Part shown: piece after piece, positions 17,883-26,708 of the stretch
Layout: every line of letters begins with the position of its first letter
Position numbering within the stretch: position 1 is the stretch's first letter
Assembly: GCA_026702755.1 (NCBI GenBank)
Contig: JAPPBX010000088.1
Span: forward strand, 1-55,707
Reading direction: 5' to 3'
From: Candidatus Poribacteria bacterium
Lineage (GTDB): Bacteria > Poribacteria > WGA-4E > WGA-3G
Length of the DNA: 55,707 bases
Program-made: the position numbers and the translations under genes
The notes under the pieces: generated by a model
What the model was told of the DNA's origin: nothing
Databases searched by the model: none
The model's input: the letters and a program-made list of their open reading frames with translations, nothing else

Positions 17883-20219
17883 ATGACCTGTTTAACAGAA
17901 TCGTGTTATAGAACCGTTTACAAATTCGTGAGAAAAATGTGGACCCCAGCTAAATGCTTCGTGTTAATTTGCACGGCGTTGTTCTTAACGTCTCAAGGTG
18001 TAAGTTACGGTCATAATGTGCTCCCTGTGGGGCACAATCACACCCCTTACTTTGATGAGATTGCTTCTCCTCCCATATTTGTGTTAGAGAACCTATCAAA
18101 TCATTTAATAGGAAATGTAAGGGCAATTGATGAAGATGAAGATGATACGTTAACTTATAGTTTGGCTTATGATCTTATGTTTTATTTCATTCCTGGTGAT
18201 GAGCATCATCTTCAGCATTATGGTCATTATTACACGATTAACTCTGAAACGGGTGAGGTACGCACGGGTAGTGATGGATTAGATTTTGAGGCATTGCCAT
18301 ATACATACTACCCTCCATATAAATACCACACAGTAGTGGTCACGGTTGAAGATGGTAAAGGTGGCAGTGCTTTGTTCGTGTATCAGATCTTTGTCACAGA
18401 TGTAGATGAAAATGGAGACCAACCGTCAGATGCCACAAGCCCGGTGCTGACGAACGCAAATACCACAAGCCCGGTGCCGACGCCGGAACAGTTTCGCATC
18501 CTTCCGCGGAATAATGCAAAGCCAGCGAATTTAAGGCCTTCTCCGGTCGCACAGGACCGAATCATCTTCAATGAAATTCAAAATGCTCCGAACGATTCTG
18601 AGGACTGGATTGAACTCAAGAACATCAGCGATGAAGATGTTTCCCTCACAGACTGGGAGATAAGCATCGTCACGCCTTCTGAGGTTCGGCAGGTAAATAG
18701 GGCGGAGGATGCTGGAAAAGACGAAGACATCGTTACCTTTCCAGACTACACGCTTCCCACAGGCGGTATTTTGTTGGTTGTCAATACTGATCCGAGTGAG
18801 ACGCGACTTGAATCTGGGGCGGATATAACCGACCTGGAGCACGACCCCAATGAGCAACCGCAATATCTTGTTGCCTCGGAGATGCGTTTGCCGGATACAC
18901 CGTATCTCCTGATTCTGCGGAGTGCGACGGATAAGAATGGCAAGTCTGAGGCGTTTGAGGATATCGCTGGCAATTACTTCCGAAGTTCCATTTACTACCA
19001 CACACAGGTCTGGCCCCTCATGTACACCTTCTCACCACCTAACAGGGAAGGAGCGGAGTTGACGCTGGGTCAAGCGTGGCGGCGAGTTGCTGTTGAAGAA
19101 CGCGGTTATACAAAAGGCGCGTGGGCATCGAGTGGGTATCAATCTGGGATTGGATATAAAGCTGGGACTTCAATAGAAGTATGTCTTGGCACCCCCGGGT
19201 ATCCCAACGATACAGTTGCCGATGAGAGTCTCACGGGACGCATCGCTTTTAGTGAGTTGATGTATGCAACCAACGGTGGATTGTTTTCGCAACCCCAGTG
19301 GATAGAGTTATACAACAATACAGCGACGGCAGCGGAAGCGGTGAACCTTGAAGGTTGGACGTTGGTCATTGAAGCACGTGATAGTGAGACGCGTCACCGG
19401 TATACCGAAATTGAGTTGACAGCATTAGAGATCGCCTCAGGTGAAGCGGTTCTCTTAGTAACGCGAAATCGTCGCCATTCAGAACATCTGTCTGAGGATC
19501 AAGTTTATGATCTCTACAACCATAGTAACGTATTTAGCCTCGGTTTGCGTGAAAACGCTGTGATTCCTGCTTCTGGTTTCTTGCTGAAGTTGTTTGCACC
19601 CGATGGCACGTTAGTGGATAGCGCAGGGAATCTTGATGGTGAAAAGGGTATAGATATCCCAACTTGGGAGCTGCCCTCAGGACGGACGGAGGACGGTGCT
19701 CGGACATCGTTGATTCGTCGTTACAACGAAGATAGCATCGCCCTAATAGGGACAGAATCGACGAGTTGGGTGTCTGCTGCGGCTATGGCGTTATCTGAGA
19801 GCATGTATTATGGGCATAAGACCGATATTGGCACACCTGGGTATAGACGCGGTGGTGCTGCGCCTGTGATGTTATCAGATTTCAGTGCGAATCGGACGGA
19901 AGTCGGTGTTATCGTTGAATGGAGGACGGCATCAGAGACGAACAATGCGGGTTTCAATATCCTAAGGGGTCAGACGAAGGATGGTTCGTTTGTGAAGATC
20001 AACCCAACGCTGATTCTGGGTGCTGGAACAACGGCTGAACAGAATAGTTACACGTGGACTGATACGACTGCGAAACCGAATGTTACGCATTATTACCAGA
20101 TAGAAGATGTTTCCTTCTCAGGGGATCGTCAACGTCTCGCGACGGTTCGGATGAAAGGATATGTCTCCGCGAGTGACAAACTCACTACAACATGGAGTGA
20201 ATTGAAAGTTCAAGATTAG
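17883..20219 (+). CDS. secreted cadherin-like / double lamin-tail protein
   Basis: Encodes 778 residues from ATG 17883, preceded by AGAGGAGA. The frame is open further upstream but that stretch overlaps the previous gene in another frame. A signal region ends near VSYGH (about 42). A cadherin-like domain (about 50-180) shows DTLTYSL, TGEVRTGSDGLDFE and VTVEDGKGG. Then come a short Thr/Ser/Pro repeat, a first lamin-tail domain (IIFNEIQNAPNDSEDWIEL), a second (IAFSELMYATNGG), and the FN3-like end (TTWSELKVQD). It is probably an adhesive or scaffold surface protein. The second lamin-tail and the end are shared with the LRR and beta-lactamase-fold neighbours, and the last ~60 bases are almost identical to 25100-25161. 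Confidence 0.8.
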   Translation: MTCLTESCYRTVYKFVRKMWTPAKCFVLICTALFLTSQGVSYGHNVLPVGHNHTPYFDEIASPPIFVLENLSNHLIGNVRAIDEDEDDTLTYSLAYDLMFYFIPGDEHHLQHYGHYYTINSETGEVRTGSDGLDFEALPYTYYPPYKYHTVVVTVEDGKGGSALFVYQIFVTDVDENGDQPSDATSPVLTNANTTSPVPTPEQFRILPRNNAKPANLRPSPVAQDRIIFNEIQNAPNDSEDWIELKNISDEDVSLTDWEISIVTPSEVRQVNRAEDAGKDEDIVTFPDYTLPTGGILLVVNTDPSETRLESGADITDLEHDPNEQPQYLVASEMRLPDTPYLLILRSATDKNGKSEAFEDIAGNYFRSSIYYHTQVWPLMYTFSPPNREGAELTLGQAWRRVAVEERGYTKGAWASSGYQSGIGYKAGTSIEVCLGTPGYPNDTVADESLTGRIAFSELMYATNGGLFSQPQWIELYNNTATAAEAVNLEGWTLVIEARDSETRHRYTEIELTALEIASGEAVLLVTRNRRHSEHLSEDQVYDLYNHSNVFSLGLRENAVIPASGFLLKLFAPDGTLVDSAGNLDGEKGIDIPTWELPSGRTEDGARTSLIRRYNEDSIALIGTESTSWVSAAAMALSESMYYGHKTDIGTPGYRRGGAAPVMLSDFSANRTEVGVIVEWRTASETNNAGFNILRGQTKDGSFVKINPTLILGAGTTAEQNSYTWTDTTAKPNVTHYYQIEDVSFSGDRQRLATVRMKGYVSASDKLTTTWSELKVQD

Positions 20220-20257
20220 ATCGTTAGAACCTATCTCATAAATACAAGGAGTGCTTT

Positions 20258-20773
20258 ATGACCCGCAACATCGCTGTATTGATGATAGGAGTCATGTTTT
20301 TCAATCTCGCCGGTAATTGTTTTCCACAACCCATAGACGTAGAAAGTCAAGCGAAAGCTGACGCAACGGCGGATATGAAACCAGCAGCCTGGTTTCTTTT
20401 AGGGGCAATGGCACCCATCGGGTGTCTCATTGGATACGCTATAGGAACATCTATTGACCCGGAACCTGTCAAATCCGACTACTATTCCTATAGTTGTTGG
20501 ACGACCCCGAATGAGACACAGATTAATGGTGCCTGTATCGGTGGTGTTGTCGGTGTTCTCATGTTACCGGTTTCCTATGCGCTGACACCTATCAATCCGT
20601 CACCGGAGCGTTTGCTCGGCAAACCCCCTGAGTATGTTTCGGCTTACACCTCTGTCTACAAACGGCATACCCGGTACTCTCGGATAACGTCGGCGGTGTC
20701 GGGTTTCGCTGTCGGATCTGCCATATCCTGCTTATTCGGCTTGAGCATCTGGGAGAATCTACAGGAAGACTGA
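20258..20773 (+). CDS. small glycine-rich membrane protein, family member 2
   Basis: Encodes 171 residues. It has a signal peptide (to about 24), then ESQAKADATAD, a glycine-rich helix with GCLIGYAIGTSID, a second with INGACIGGVVGVL, the family motif SPERLLGKPPEYVSAYTSVY, and a final hydrophobic segment. The ribosome site AAGGAG and the bases up to the ATG resemble those of member 4 at 44856. It sits upstream of an LRR gene, as member 1 does. The stop TGA is followed immediately by an ATG (20774) that opens the broken LamG frame. Function unknown. Confidence 0.7.
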   Translation: MTRNIAVLMIGVMFFNLAGNCFPQPIDVESQAKADATADMKPAAWFLLGAMAPIGCLIGYAIGTSIDPEPVKSDYYSYSCWTTPNETQINGACIGGVVGVLMLPVSYALTPINPSPERLLGKPPEYVSAYTSVYKRHTRYSRITSAVSGFAVGSAISCLFGLSIWENLQED

Positions 20774-21013
20774 ATGCGAATTTATCTAATCAACTGTCCA
20801 TTTACCCCCAATACCGGCGAAGTGGACTTTGATGGTGTAGGTGACGCTCTTGTGGTTAAAGACTATCCAACATTTGACATTACAGAAAACATGACCTTTA
20901 TGGCATGGTTCTGATCGACCGATACCTTGACAAATCGCGCATTTATAGTGAAACACGACTCTTTCTACGTGGGTTTCGGTGAACAGAATCAACTTAAATT
21001 CGGCGTACAATCC
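20774..21013 (+). pseudogene. LamG-domain gene remnant with in-frame stop
   Basis: Read in one frame, this stretch gives the hallmarks of a LamG/concanavalin-like domain: a D-G-V-G-D-A-L-V-V segment, then FDITENMTFMAWF, a TGA at 20912-20914, and STDTLTNRAFIVKHDSFYVG followed by GEQNQLKFGVQ. Poribacterial-type LamG domains have this order. The domain lacks its N- and C-terminal parts. The frame is the same as that of the downstream LRR gene and remains open into its GTG start, so a single base change would fuse the fragment to the LRR protein. It is best seen as a relic of a recombination event. Confidence 0.65.
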
Positions 21014-21031
21014 AAAAACGGAGGTAAAACC

Positions 21032-22576
21032 GTGAAAAAGTATTTCAGATTCTTTGTTATTTTTCTTGCGTTCAGTTGTTTAACACTGCATATTGCATCC
21101 GCACAAGTCGTGAATATACCAGATCCGAATTTAGCAGAAGCATTGCGAGAGCGGTTGGGTTTAGCACCGAATGCACCTATCACCAGACAGGATATGCAAA
21201 GATTAGAAGGATTTACGGCTATAGATATCCAGATAAGAAACCTTACTGGGTTGGAACACGCGACGCAGTTACAGGTGTTACATCTTAATGGAAATCAGAT
21301 TCGAGACTTAAATCCGCTAACTGGGTTAACACAGTTATTGGTGTTAAGTCTCAGTGATAATAATCAAATCAGCAATATCAGCCCACTGGCAGGATTAACG
21401 CAATTATTTGGATTAGGTCTTAGTGGTAATCAAATCAATGATATAAGTCCACTTGCACGATTGACTCAGTTAGAACAGTTATACATTAGTGGTAATCAAA
21501 TCAGTGATATAAGTCCACTCACACAATTGACTCAGTTAGAACAGTTACATATCAATCGTAACCAAATCAGTGATATAAGTCCACTCACACAATTGACTCA
21601 GTTAACGGAATTAGCGATTCGGGAGAATCAAATCAGAGATGTGAGTCCGCTCACAAGACTGACACGATTAAAGGCGTTAGGTCTTGAGGGGAATCAAATC
21701 AGCGATATCCGTCCTCTGTCAGAATTGACACAGTTAGAGGTGTTAAGTCTTAGTCATAATCAGATCCGAGACGTGAGTCCGCTTGCAAGACTAACGCAAT
21801 TGAAGCAGTTATATCTCCATTGGAACGATATTCGCGATGTATCTCCGCTTGCGAAGTTGGTAAACCTGGAAATATTACGGCTTGCGGAGAACCCGATCGC
21901 AGATACCTCACCGCTGACGAGTCTGACAAAACTTGTTGACGTGGACATTGAAATCACCGCATCTGTTGTTGAAGATATCAACGCCGATGGTGTCATCAAC
22001 ATTCAAGACTTAGTGTTAGTTGCCTCCAACTTCGGTGAAACAGGAGAAAGTGCTGCGGATGTCAATGCGGATGGAATTGTTGACATCAGGGATCTCGTCT
22101 TGGTTGCGAGCGCTTTCGGCACTGCCCCAGCAGCACCGTCCTTAGACCCACAGGCACTGAAAATGTTCACTGCTGTAGACGTGGAAAACTGGCTTATCCA
22201 AGCACAGCATCTAAACCTACCAGGCACAACATCGCAAAAGGGTATCCGCTTCTTAGAACAATTTCTCGCATCGTTGATTCCAAAGGAAATGGCTCTCTTG
22301 CCTAACTATCCGAATCCGTTCAATCCAGAGACGTGGATACCCTATCAGTTGGCGAAGCCAGCAGATGTACAGATCGCTATCTATGATGTACGTGGCATGA
22401 TCGTCCGACGATTGGCATTGGGGCATCAATCGGCGGAGGTCTATCACAACCAGAGTCGTGCTGCGTATTGGGATGGTAGAAACGCATTCGGTGAAGCTGT
22501 GGCGAATGGTGTGTATTTCTATACGCTTACCGCAGGCGACTTCACGGCTACGCGCAAGATGTTGATACGGAAGTAA
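21032..22576 (+). CDS. secreted LRR / dockerin / C-terminal sorting domain protein
   Basis: Encodes 514 residues. The GTG start and its GGAGGT leader match the LRR gene at 15157 almost base for base, as does the signal peptide (KKYFRFFVIF...ASAQ). A DPNLAEALRE cap is followed by ten 22-residue internalin-type LRRs. Two EF-hand-like loops (DINADGVINIQDL and DVNADGIVDIRDL) form a dockerin-like module. The end, with NYPNPFNPETWIPYQL and NGVYFYTL, is a FlgD/type IX-like C-terminal sorting domain. It is exported and may be displayed or docked through the dockerin. Unlike its paralog it lacks the lamin-tail cassette, so the same LRR head occurs with two kinds of tail. Confidence 0.85.
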   Translation: MKKYFRFFVIFLAFSCLTLHIASAQVVNIPDPNLAEALRERLGLAPNAPITRQDMQRLEGFTAIDIQIRNLTGLEHATQLQVLHLNGNQIRDLNPLTGLTQLLVLSLSDNNQISNISPLAGLTQLFGLGLSGNQINDISPLARLTQLEQLYISGNQISDISPLTQLTQLEQLHINRNQISDISPLTQLTQLTELAIRENQIRDVSPLTRLTRLKALGLEGNQISDIRPLSELTQLEVLSLSHNQIRDVSPLARLTQLKQLYLHWNDIRDVSPLAKLVNLEILRLAENPIADTSPLTSLTKLVDVDIEITASVVEDINADGVINIQDLVLVASNFGETGESAADVNADGIVDIRDLVLVASAFGTAPAAPSLDPQALKMFTAVDVENWLIQAQHLNLPGTTSQKGIRFLEQFLASLIPKEMALLPNYPNPFNPETWIPYQLAKPADVQIAIYDVRGMIVRRLALGHQSAEVYHNQSRAAYWDGRNAFGEAVANGVYFYTLTAGDFTATRKMLIRK

Positions 22577-22590
22577 TTGGAAAATGCTGC

Positions 22591-22616
22591 ACGGACGGCA
22601 CCGCGTTGTCGTCCGT
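22591..22616 (+). terminator. stem-loop after LRR/dockerin gene
   Basis: ACGGACG (22591-22597) pairs with CGTCCGT (22610-22616), and the stem can extend further with one mismatch. It begins 14 nt after the stop. There is no clear T-run. Confidence 0.4.
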
Positions 22617-22824
22617 AAACATTGAATAGAGGCAGCAGCCGTTGCGGATGCTGAAAATGAGGTCAATAAAACCTTTTGGTAGCCAGTGTTGAAAAGATTC
22701 ACACATTTCTTGTCAATTTTAGGTGTTCTCGGTTTTGGGTGGGTATAATGACATGATAATAGCCACAAAGCCAGTGCTTCAGAAGAGTTGCGGCTTAACT
22801 GAAGTCTTAAAGGATGGAAAAACC

Positions 22825-25161
22825 ATGAAAATGAAAAATCCAGTCTCGAATTCAAAATACCTTGTGTTGTTTTTGATGACCATATTACTAATTTATGGCC
22901 GGCAAGATGTTATGCCAAATAAGGCGTTCGCACAAACTGGTCAATTTGTTCAGGAAATGATAAATGTAGACAAAGTTTTCTCCAATTTTATGAATGACTG
23001 GAACATACCTGGTGGATCCATAGCCATTGTGAAAGATGGACGTTTGATTTACGCCCGGGGTTTTGGATACGCGAATAAAGAATCCAATGAACGCATGAGC
23101 CCCGACCATCTTTTTAGAATTGCAAGTGTATCTAAGTCGATTACTTCGATTGCAATAATGAAACTCATTGACGAAGGGGCAATTAATGTTGATGCTAAAG
23201 TTTTCGGGGCTGATGGTCTACTTAGTGGTCCTAACTACAACACTATTCTTGACCCAAGCGTCAAAAATATTACCGTGAGGCATTTATTACACCATACGTC
23301 TGGATGGGGTTTTATTAACAAAAACGGTGATCCCATGTTTTTGAATCGGTATATCGCTCAGCAAATGGGAGAAAACCCTCCAGTCGATTCAGAGGCTATA
23401 ATTCAATTTATGCTTACGACCCAAACGCTAAATAATGAACCAGGCACCAATTATTTTTATTCTAATTTTGGATTTTGTATTCTCGGCAGAATTATCGAAC
23501 ACATCTCAGGAAAAAGTTATGAAAATTATGTAAAAACCGAATTGTTGAATCCCTTAGGTATCTCTGAAATGCAATTAGGTCGGAATCTGTATGAGAATAA
23601 GGCACCAAATGAAGTTAAATATTATGACTCCCCGGGTGCCCCTTTAGTTAATTCGGTTTATGGAGCAGGTGCAGGTGTTCCATTTCCCTACAGTGGATTC
23701 AATATCGAAGCAATGGATTCCCACGGTGGATGGATAGCCTCGGCAATTGACTTAGTGAAATTACTTGTTGCCGTAGATGGATATGATACAAAGCCAGACA
23801 TTCTCAATCAAGCAGCAATACGATTAATGACCACTCCTTCAACTGCAAATAGTGGGTATGGGATGGGATGGGCAGTTAATCCTTGGGGGAACTGGTGGCA
23901 CGCTGGCGATTTACCGGGCACCTCTTCAATATTGGTAAGAACCTCCAATGGCTTAGGCTGGGCAGTATTGTTTAATACACGTCCCTCGAATTTGCGAGAC
24001 TTTAGGGTCCAAATGGATAACATGGTTTGGGAAGCGATTAAGGGAATAGATCATTGGCCCACTCATGACCTGTTTGAACAAGCAGCATCGGTTCAACAAG
24101 ATTCTGCAGAAGTCCCTCAGGATGCAGGCACGCAACCGAAACCTGAAACATTTACACCTTCGGTTATAACCGCAGGACAAATTACGTTTAGCGAGTTGAT
24201 GTTCGCGACGAGCGGGGGGCTCTTTTCGCAACCGCAGTGGATAGAGTTATTCAACAATGGTCCTGTTGGTTCTGAACCGGTGAATCTCAGAGGATCAAAG
24301 TTAGTCATTGAGGCACGTGATAGTGAAACAAAGCATCGGTACTCAACTATTGTATTTGAAGACTTAGTTATTAAACCAAAATGGACAGTGCTTCTGGTGA
24401 CGCGAGATAATAGCCGAGACTCTGGACATTTGCCTGAGCATCGAGTTTATAGTCTTTCTGATCATAGTAATGTAAGTAGCCTCGGTTTGCGTGATAATGC
24501 GGTTTTACCAGCCTCCGGATTCTCTCTAAAGTTGTTCGCCGCAGATGGCACGTTAATTGATAGTGCTGGAAATCTTGATGGTGAGAAAAGGAGCAAGGAT
24601 ACTCCTGCGTGGGAGCTTCCCACAGGCTGGACAGAGGACCGAATGCGAACGTCATTGATTCGTCGGTATGAAGACGGCACGGCACTACCAGGCACAGAAG
24701 CAATGAGTTGGCTCCGTGCTGCGGATGTACAGATAACTACCAACACGTATTACGGTCATAAAGCGGATATCGGTAACCCTGGGTATAGACGCGGTGGACC
24801 GCTGCCGGTCGTGTTGTCGGCGTTCCGTTCAGAACGGGTAAACGCGGGTGTTATCATCGAATGGACGACGGAATCGGAGACCGACAATGCCGGTTTCAAT
24901 ATCCTACGGAGTCAAACGAAGGATGGTTCGTTTGTGAAAGTGAACCCAACGCTGATTCCGGGGGCTGGGACGACAGCCGAACGGAATAACTACACGTGGA
25001 CAGATACGACAGCAAAACCGAATGTTGCTTACTATTACCAGATAGAAGATGTTTCCCTTTCAGGGGATCGTCAACGTCTTGCGACGGTTCGGATGAAAGG
25101 ATATGTCTCCGCGAGTGACAAACTCACTACAACATGGAGTGAATTGAAAGTTCAAGATTAG
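22825..25161 (+). CDS. secreted serine beta-lactamase-fold protein with lamin-tail cassette
   Basis: Encodes 778 residues from ATG 22825, which has AAAGGA upstream; the longer frame from 22723 has none. A signal peptide ends at KAFAQ (about 37). Residues 45-410 are a class C beta-lactamase/DD-peptidase fold: SVSK gives Ser101/Lys104, YSN is at 212-214, HTSGW follows HLLH, and HAG is at 359-361. All catalytic positions are present. The substrate could be a peptide, ester or lactam. From about 450 on it carries the lamin-tail and FN3-like cassette found in 15157 and 17883. The catalytic part looks more AT-rich than the tail, suggesting a domain acquired and joined to a local cassette. Confidence 0.85.
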   Translation: MKMKNPVSNSKYLVLFLMTILLIYGRQDVMPNKAFAQTGQFVQEMINVDKVFSNFMNDWNIPGGSIAIVKDGRLIYARGFGYANKESNERMSPDHLFRIASVSKSITSIAIMKLIDEGAINVDAKVFGADGLLSGPNYNTILDPSVKNITVRHLLHHTSGWGFINKNGDPMFLNRYIAQQMGENPPVDSEAIIQFMLTTQTLNNEPGTNYFYSNFGFCILGRIIEHISGKSYENYVKTELLNPLGISEMQLGRNLYENKAPNEVKYYDSPGAPLVNSVYGAGAGVPFPYSGFNIEAMDSHGGWIASAIDLVKLLVAVDGYDTKPDILNQAAIRLMTTPSTANSGYGMGWAVNPWGNWWHAGDLPGTSSILVRTSNGLGWAVLFNTRPSNLRDFRVQMDNMVWEAIKGIDHWPTHDLFEQAASVQQDSAEVPQDAGTQPKPETFTPSVITAGQITFSELMFATSGGLFSQPQWIELFNNGPVGSEPVNLRGSKLVIEARDSETKHRYSTIVFEDLVIKPKWTVLLVTRDNSRDSGHLPEHRVYSLSDHSNVSSLGLRDNAVLPASGFSLKLFAADGTLIDSAGNLDGEKRSKDTPAWELPTGWTEDRMRTSLIRRYEDGTALPGTEAMSWLRAADVQITTNTYYGHKADIGNPGYRRGGPLPVVLSAFRSERVNAGVIIEWTTESETDNAGFNILRSQTKDGSFVKVNPTLIPGAGTTAERNNYTWTDTTAKPNVAYYYQIEDVSLSGDRQRLATVRMKGYVSASDKLTTTWSELKVQD

Positions 25162-25682
25162 AAGGCTAAATCCAGTAGGAGTGGTTAAATGAAGGTTAAG
25201 AATTTAATCGGGTAATTCCCAACGTGCCATAAACGCTGTCCTTACGACAAGTAGTTCCGTTTGTAGTCAGAAAAACATTCATTGTTTGTCAATTGCCGAC
25301 ATGTTTTTTACCTTCATAAAACCGCTCCTATTTTATATCGTAGTTTGGACAATCTGAATAGTATTGCTACCTATTTATCAACAGTCGGAGCCGCTTTCAC
25401 CGAAAAACCGTCTAATATTACGCGTTTTCTTTCGTTGATCCAACGGATAGAAAAAGGCATGTCAAAACAGAAAGCGCAGCCCCAGTAGGGCGATATATTT
25501 GGGTGATTTCAGGTTCTCTGTCCTGTAAAAAACTCTGTGCTGTGTGTAATTTTTACTAGGTCTGCGTTCAACCCAATCTATGGGACGCTTTAATTTTTAT
25601 TTTTAAACTCACGTTGTCACAAATAGACGCTTAACTTTTTGTCAACTATTTAATCTATAATTCAGAATAAGGAGCATCAATA
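25162..25682. other. 521-nt gene-free region with an 84-nt repeat element
   Basis: The first half shows no convincing gene; a 68-codon frame at 25282-25488 has no ribosome site and no recognisable features. The segment 25503-25586 aligns nearly end to end with 33084-33167. Both begin GTGATTTCAGG and both contain GTTCAACCCAA near the end. The remainder leads to AAGGAG at about 25670, the ribosome site of the small lipoprotein gene. Confidence 0.6.
25503..25586 (+). repeat. 84-nt interspersed element, copy 1
   Basis: Shares GTGATTTCAGG, TTCTCTGT, a T-rich TTTTTA stretch, TAGGT and CGTTCAACCCAA with 33084-33167 in the same order and spacing. The two copies have the same length and lie 7.6 kb apart. 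It could be a small non-autonomous element or a structured RNA. Confidence 0.6.
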
Positions 25683-25877
25683 GTGTTAAAATTTCAGATA
25701 ATTCTAATTGTCGTTTTAATTGCCTGTGTTCCATTAGTATCGTGCGATCGCGCACGGCAAACGATAGCCCCGGTTCTACCAGATGAGGACACGATGGAGC
25801 CTAGGTTGTGTTTACATTTTGTGAATGGTTACAAGTATAGCTGCGAAATAGACGAATCCGAGATACCGAACACCTAA
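25683..25877 (+). pseudogene. small lipoprotein gene interrupted by IS5-type element
   Basis: The GTG start follows AAGGAG. The product begins with a hydrophobic segment ending LVSC, a lipobox, then a short acidic stretch. After codon 40 the frame runs into the IS at 25805 and ends inside it at 25877. Removing the IS and one CTAG copy gives a frame that stops after only a few more residues (TAA just right of 26671). The original protein was therefore about 45 residues, or had already lost its 3' end. Its function is unknown. Confidence 0.55.
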
Positions 25878-26246
25878 CTTATCGTAGCGCGTCGCCACCC
25901 GACGATACTGTTTCAACCAGCCAAAGAAACGTTCTATCAAGTTCCGGCGTTTATACAACGTTTCGTCATACGCACGCGGCTCCGTCCGCCCTTTGCGGGG
26001 CGGTATCACCGCAATCGCATCCCGGGAGGTGATCTCCTCTATAAACGCATCCGAGTCGTAGACCTTATCGCCTATGACATGTTCATAACAATAACCTTCA
26101 ATCAGCGCAGACGCTTGTGTAATATCATTGCGGTGTCCCTCTATGAAAATAAAACGCAACGGGACACAGGCATCACTGAGAGACAGATTCAGTTTCGTCG
26201 TAAATCCACCGCGCGTCCGTCCGAGTGCTTGTGCTTCTTGGCCTCC
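25812..26246 (-). CDS. IS5-type transposase, C-terminal frame (orfB)
   Basis: Carries the second half of the DDE transposase. The frame opens upstream of its first Met and encodes GRTRGGFTTKLNL, then VIGDKVYDSDAF (second Asp) and RRNLIERFFGWLKQYRRVATRYDK (catalytic Glu). It has no ribosome site of its own and is expected to be made as an OrfAB fusion by a -1 shift on the A8 run at 26247-26254, which is followed by GGAGG on the coding strand. The stop codon lies within the left terminal repeat. A 115-codon version starting at 26159 is the part downstream of the first Met. Confidence 0.85.
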   Translation of the reverse strand, partial: GGQEAQALGRTRGGFTTKLNLSLSDACVPLRFIFIEGHRNDITQASALIEGYCYEHVIGDKVYDSDAFIEEITSRDAIAVIPPRKGRTEPRAYDETLYKRRNLIERFFGWLKQYRRVATRYDKLGVRYLGFVYFAAILVTIHKM

Positions 26247-26608
26247 TTTTTTTTAGGGGCACCCGCTGCGGAGGCATGTGCGCGCACGATCGTCGAATCA
26301 ATGAGAATACCTGAGATGTCGCCAGCATCGTGAAAATGTTCGTGGAGTGCCTGAAAAACACCCGCATCACACCATCTACTGAAGCGACGATAGATCGCAT
26401 TCCAATTGCCATAGACTTCCGGTAAAGCGCGCCACGTCGCGCCTTCTTTAGCGATCCAAAGCACAGCAGAGAGAAAGTGTCTGCACTTTTCAGGGTTTCC
26501 AACATAGACGTTTCGACAGTCTCTAAGGAACGGCAAGATGCTATTCCAAGCAGCATCACTCACTTGCTTTGGAAGGTCTTGAGAGGTAACTGTATTTTGA
26601 GTTTCCAT
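26189..26608 (-). CDS. IS5-type transposase, N-terminal frame (orfA)
   Basis: Encodes 139 residues. It contains the IS5-type N-terminal domain (about 15-90, with WNAIYRRFSRWCDAGVF) and the first catalytic Asp in GILIDSTIVRAHASAAGA, followed by PKKKEAKKHKHSDGR encoded by the A8 slippery stretch. Alone it would lack the second Asp and Glu. It reads into orfB by a -1 frameshift. It starts about 60 nt inside the right IS end. Confidence 0.85.
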   Translation of the reverse strand: METQNTVTSQDLPKQVSDAAWNSILPFLRDCRNVYVGNPEKCRHFLSAVLWIAKEGATWRALPEVYGNWNAIYRRFSRWCDAGVFQALHEHFHDAGDISGILIDSTIVRAHASAAGAPKKKEAKKHKHSDGRAVDLRRN

Positions 26609-26708
26609 AAACAGAGCATACTAAAATCTCTACGAAAAGTCAATACCTTTTCAAATGTAAACACAACCTAGGGGCCCACCCCAATAACGAACATAGATTT
26701 TCTTAGAC

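Larger units (their letters stand above)
25805..26667 (-). mobile_element. IS5-family insertion sequence, 863 bp, with CTAG target repeats
   Basis: The ends form inverted repeats, GTTGTGTTTACATTT at 25805 and its complement ending at 26667. CTAG at 25801-25804 and 26668-26671 is the 4-bp target duplication, as expected of IS5 relatives. Inside are two overlapping transposase frames on the minus strand, joined at an A8 run (T8 at 26247-26254 on the plus strand). All DDE residues are visible, so the copy may be active. Length and frameshift layout suit the IS427 subgroup. Confidence 0.9.

Noticed and set aside
15400-22000. 66-bp periodic DNA repeats
   Set aside because: They are the coding pattern of 22-residue LRRs, not a separate element.
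25282-25488. 68-codon open frame in the spacer after the beta-lactamase-fold gene
   Set aside because: No ribosome site, odd composition and no recognisable motif; likely chance.
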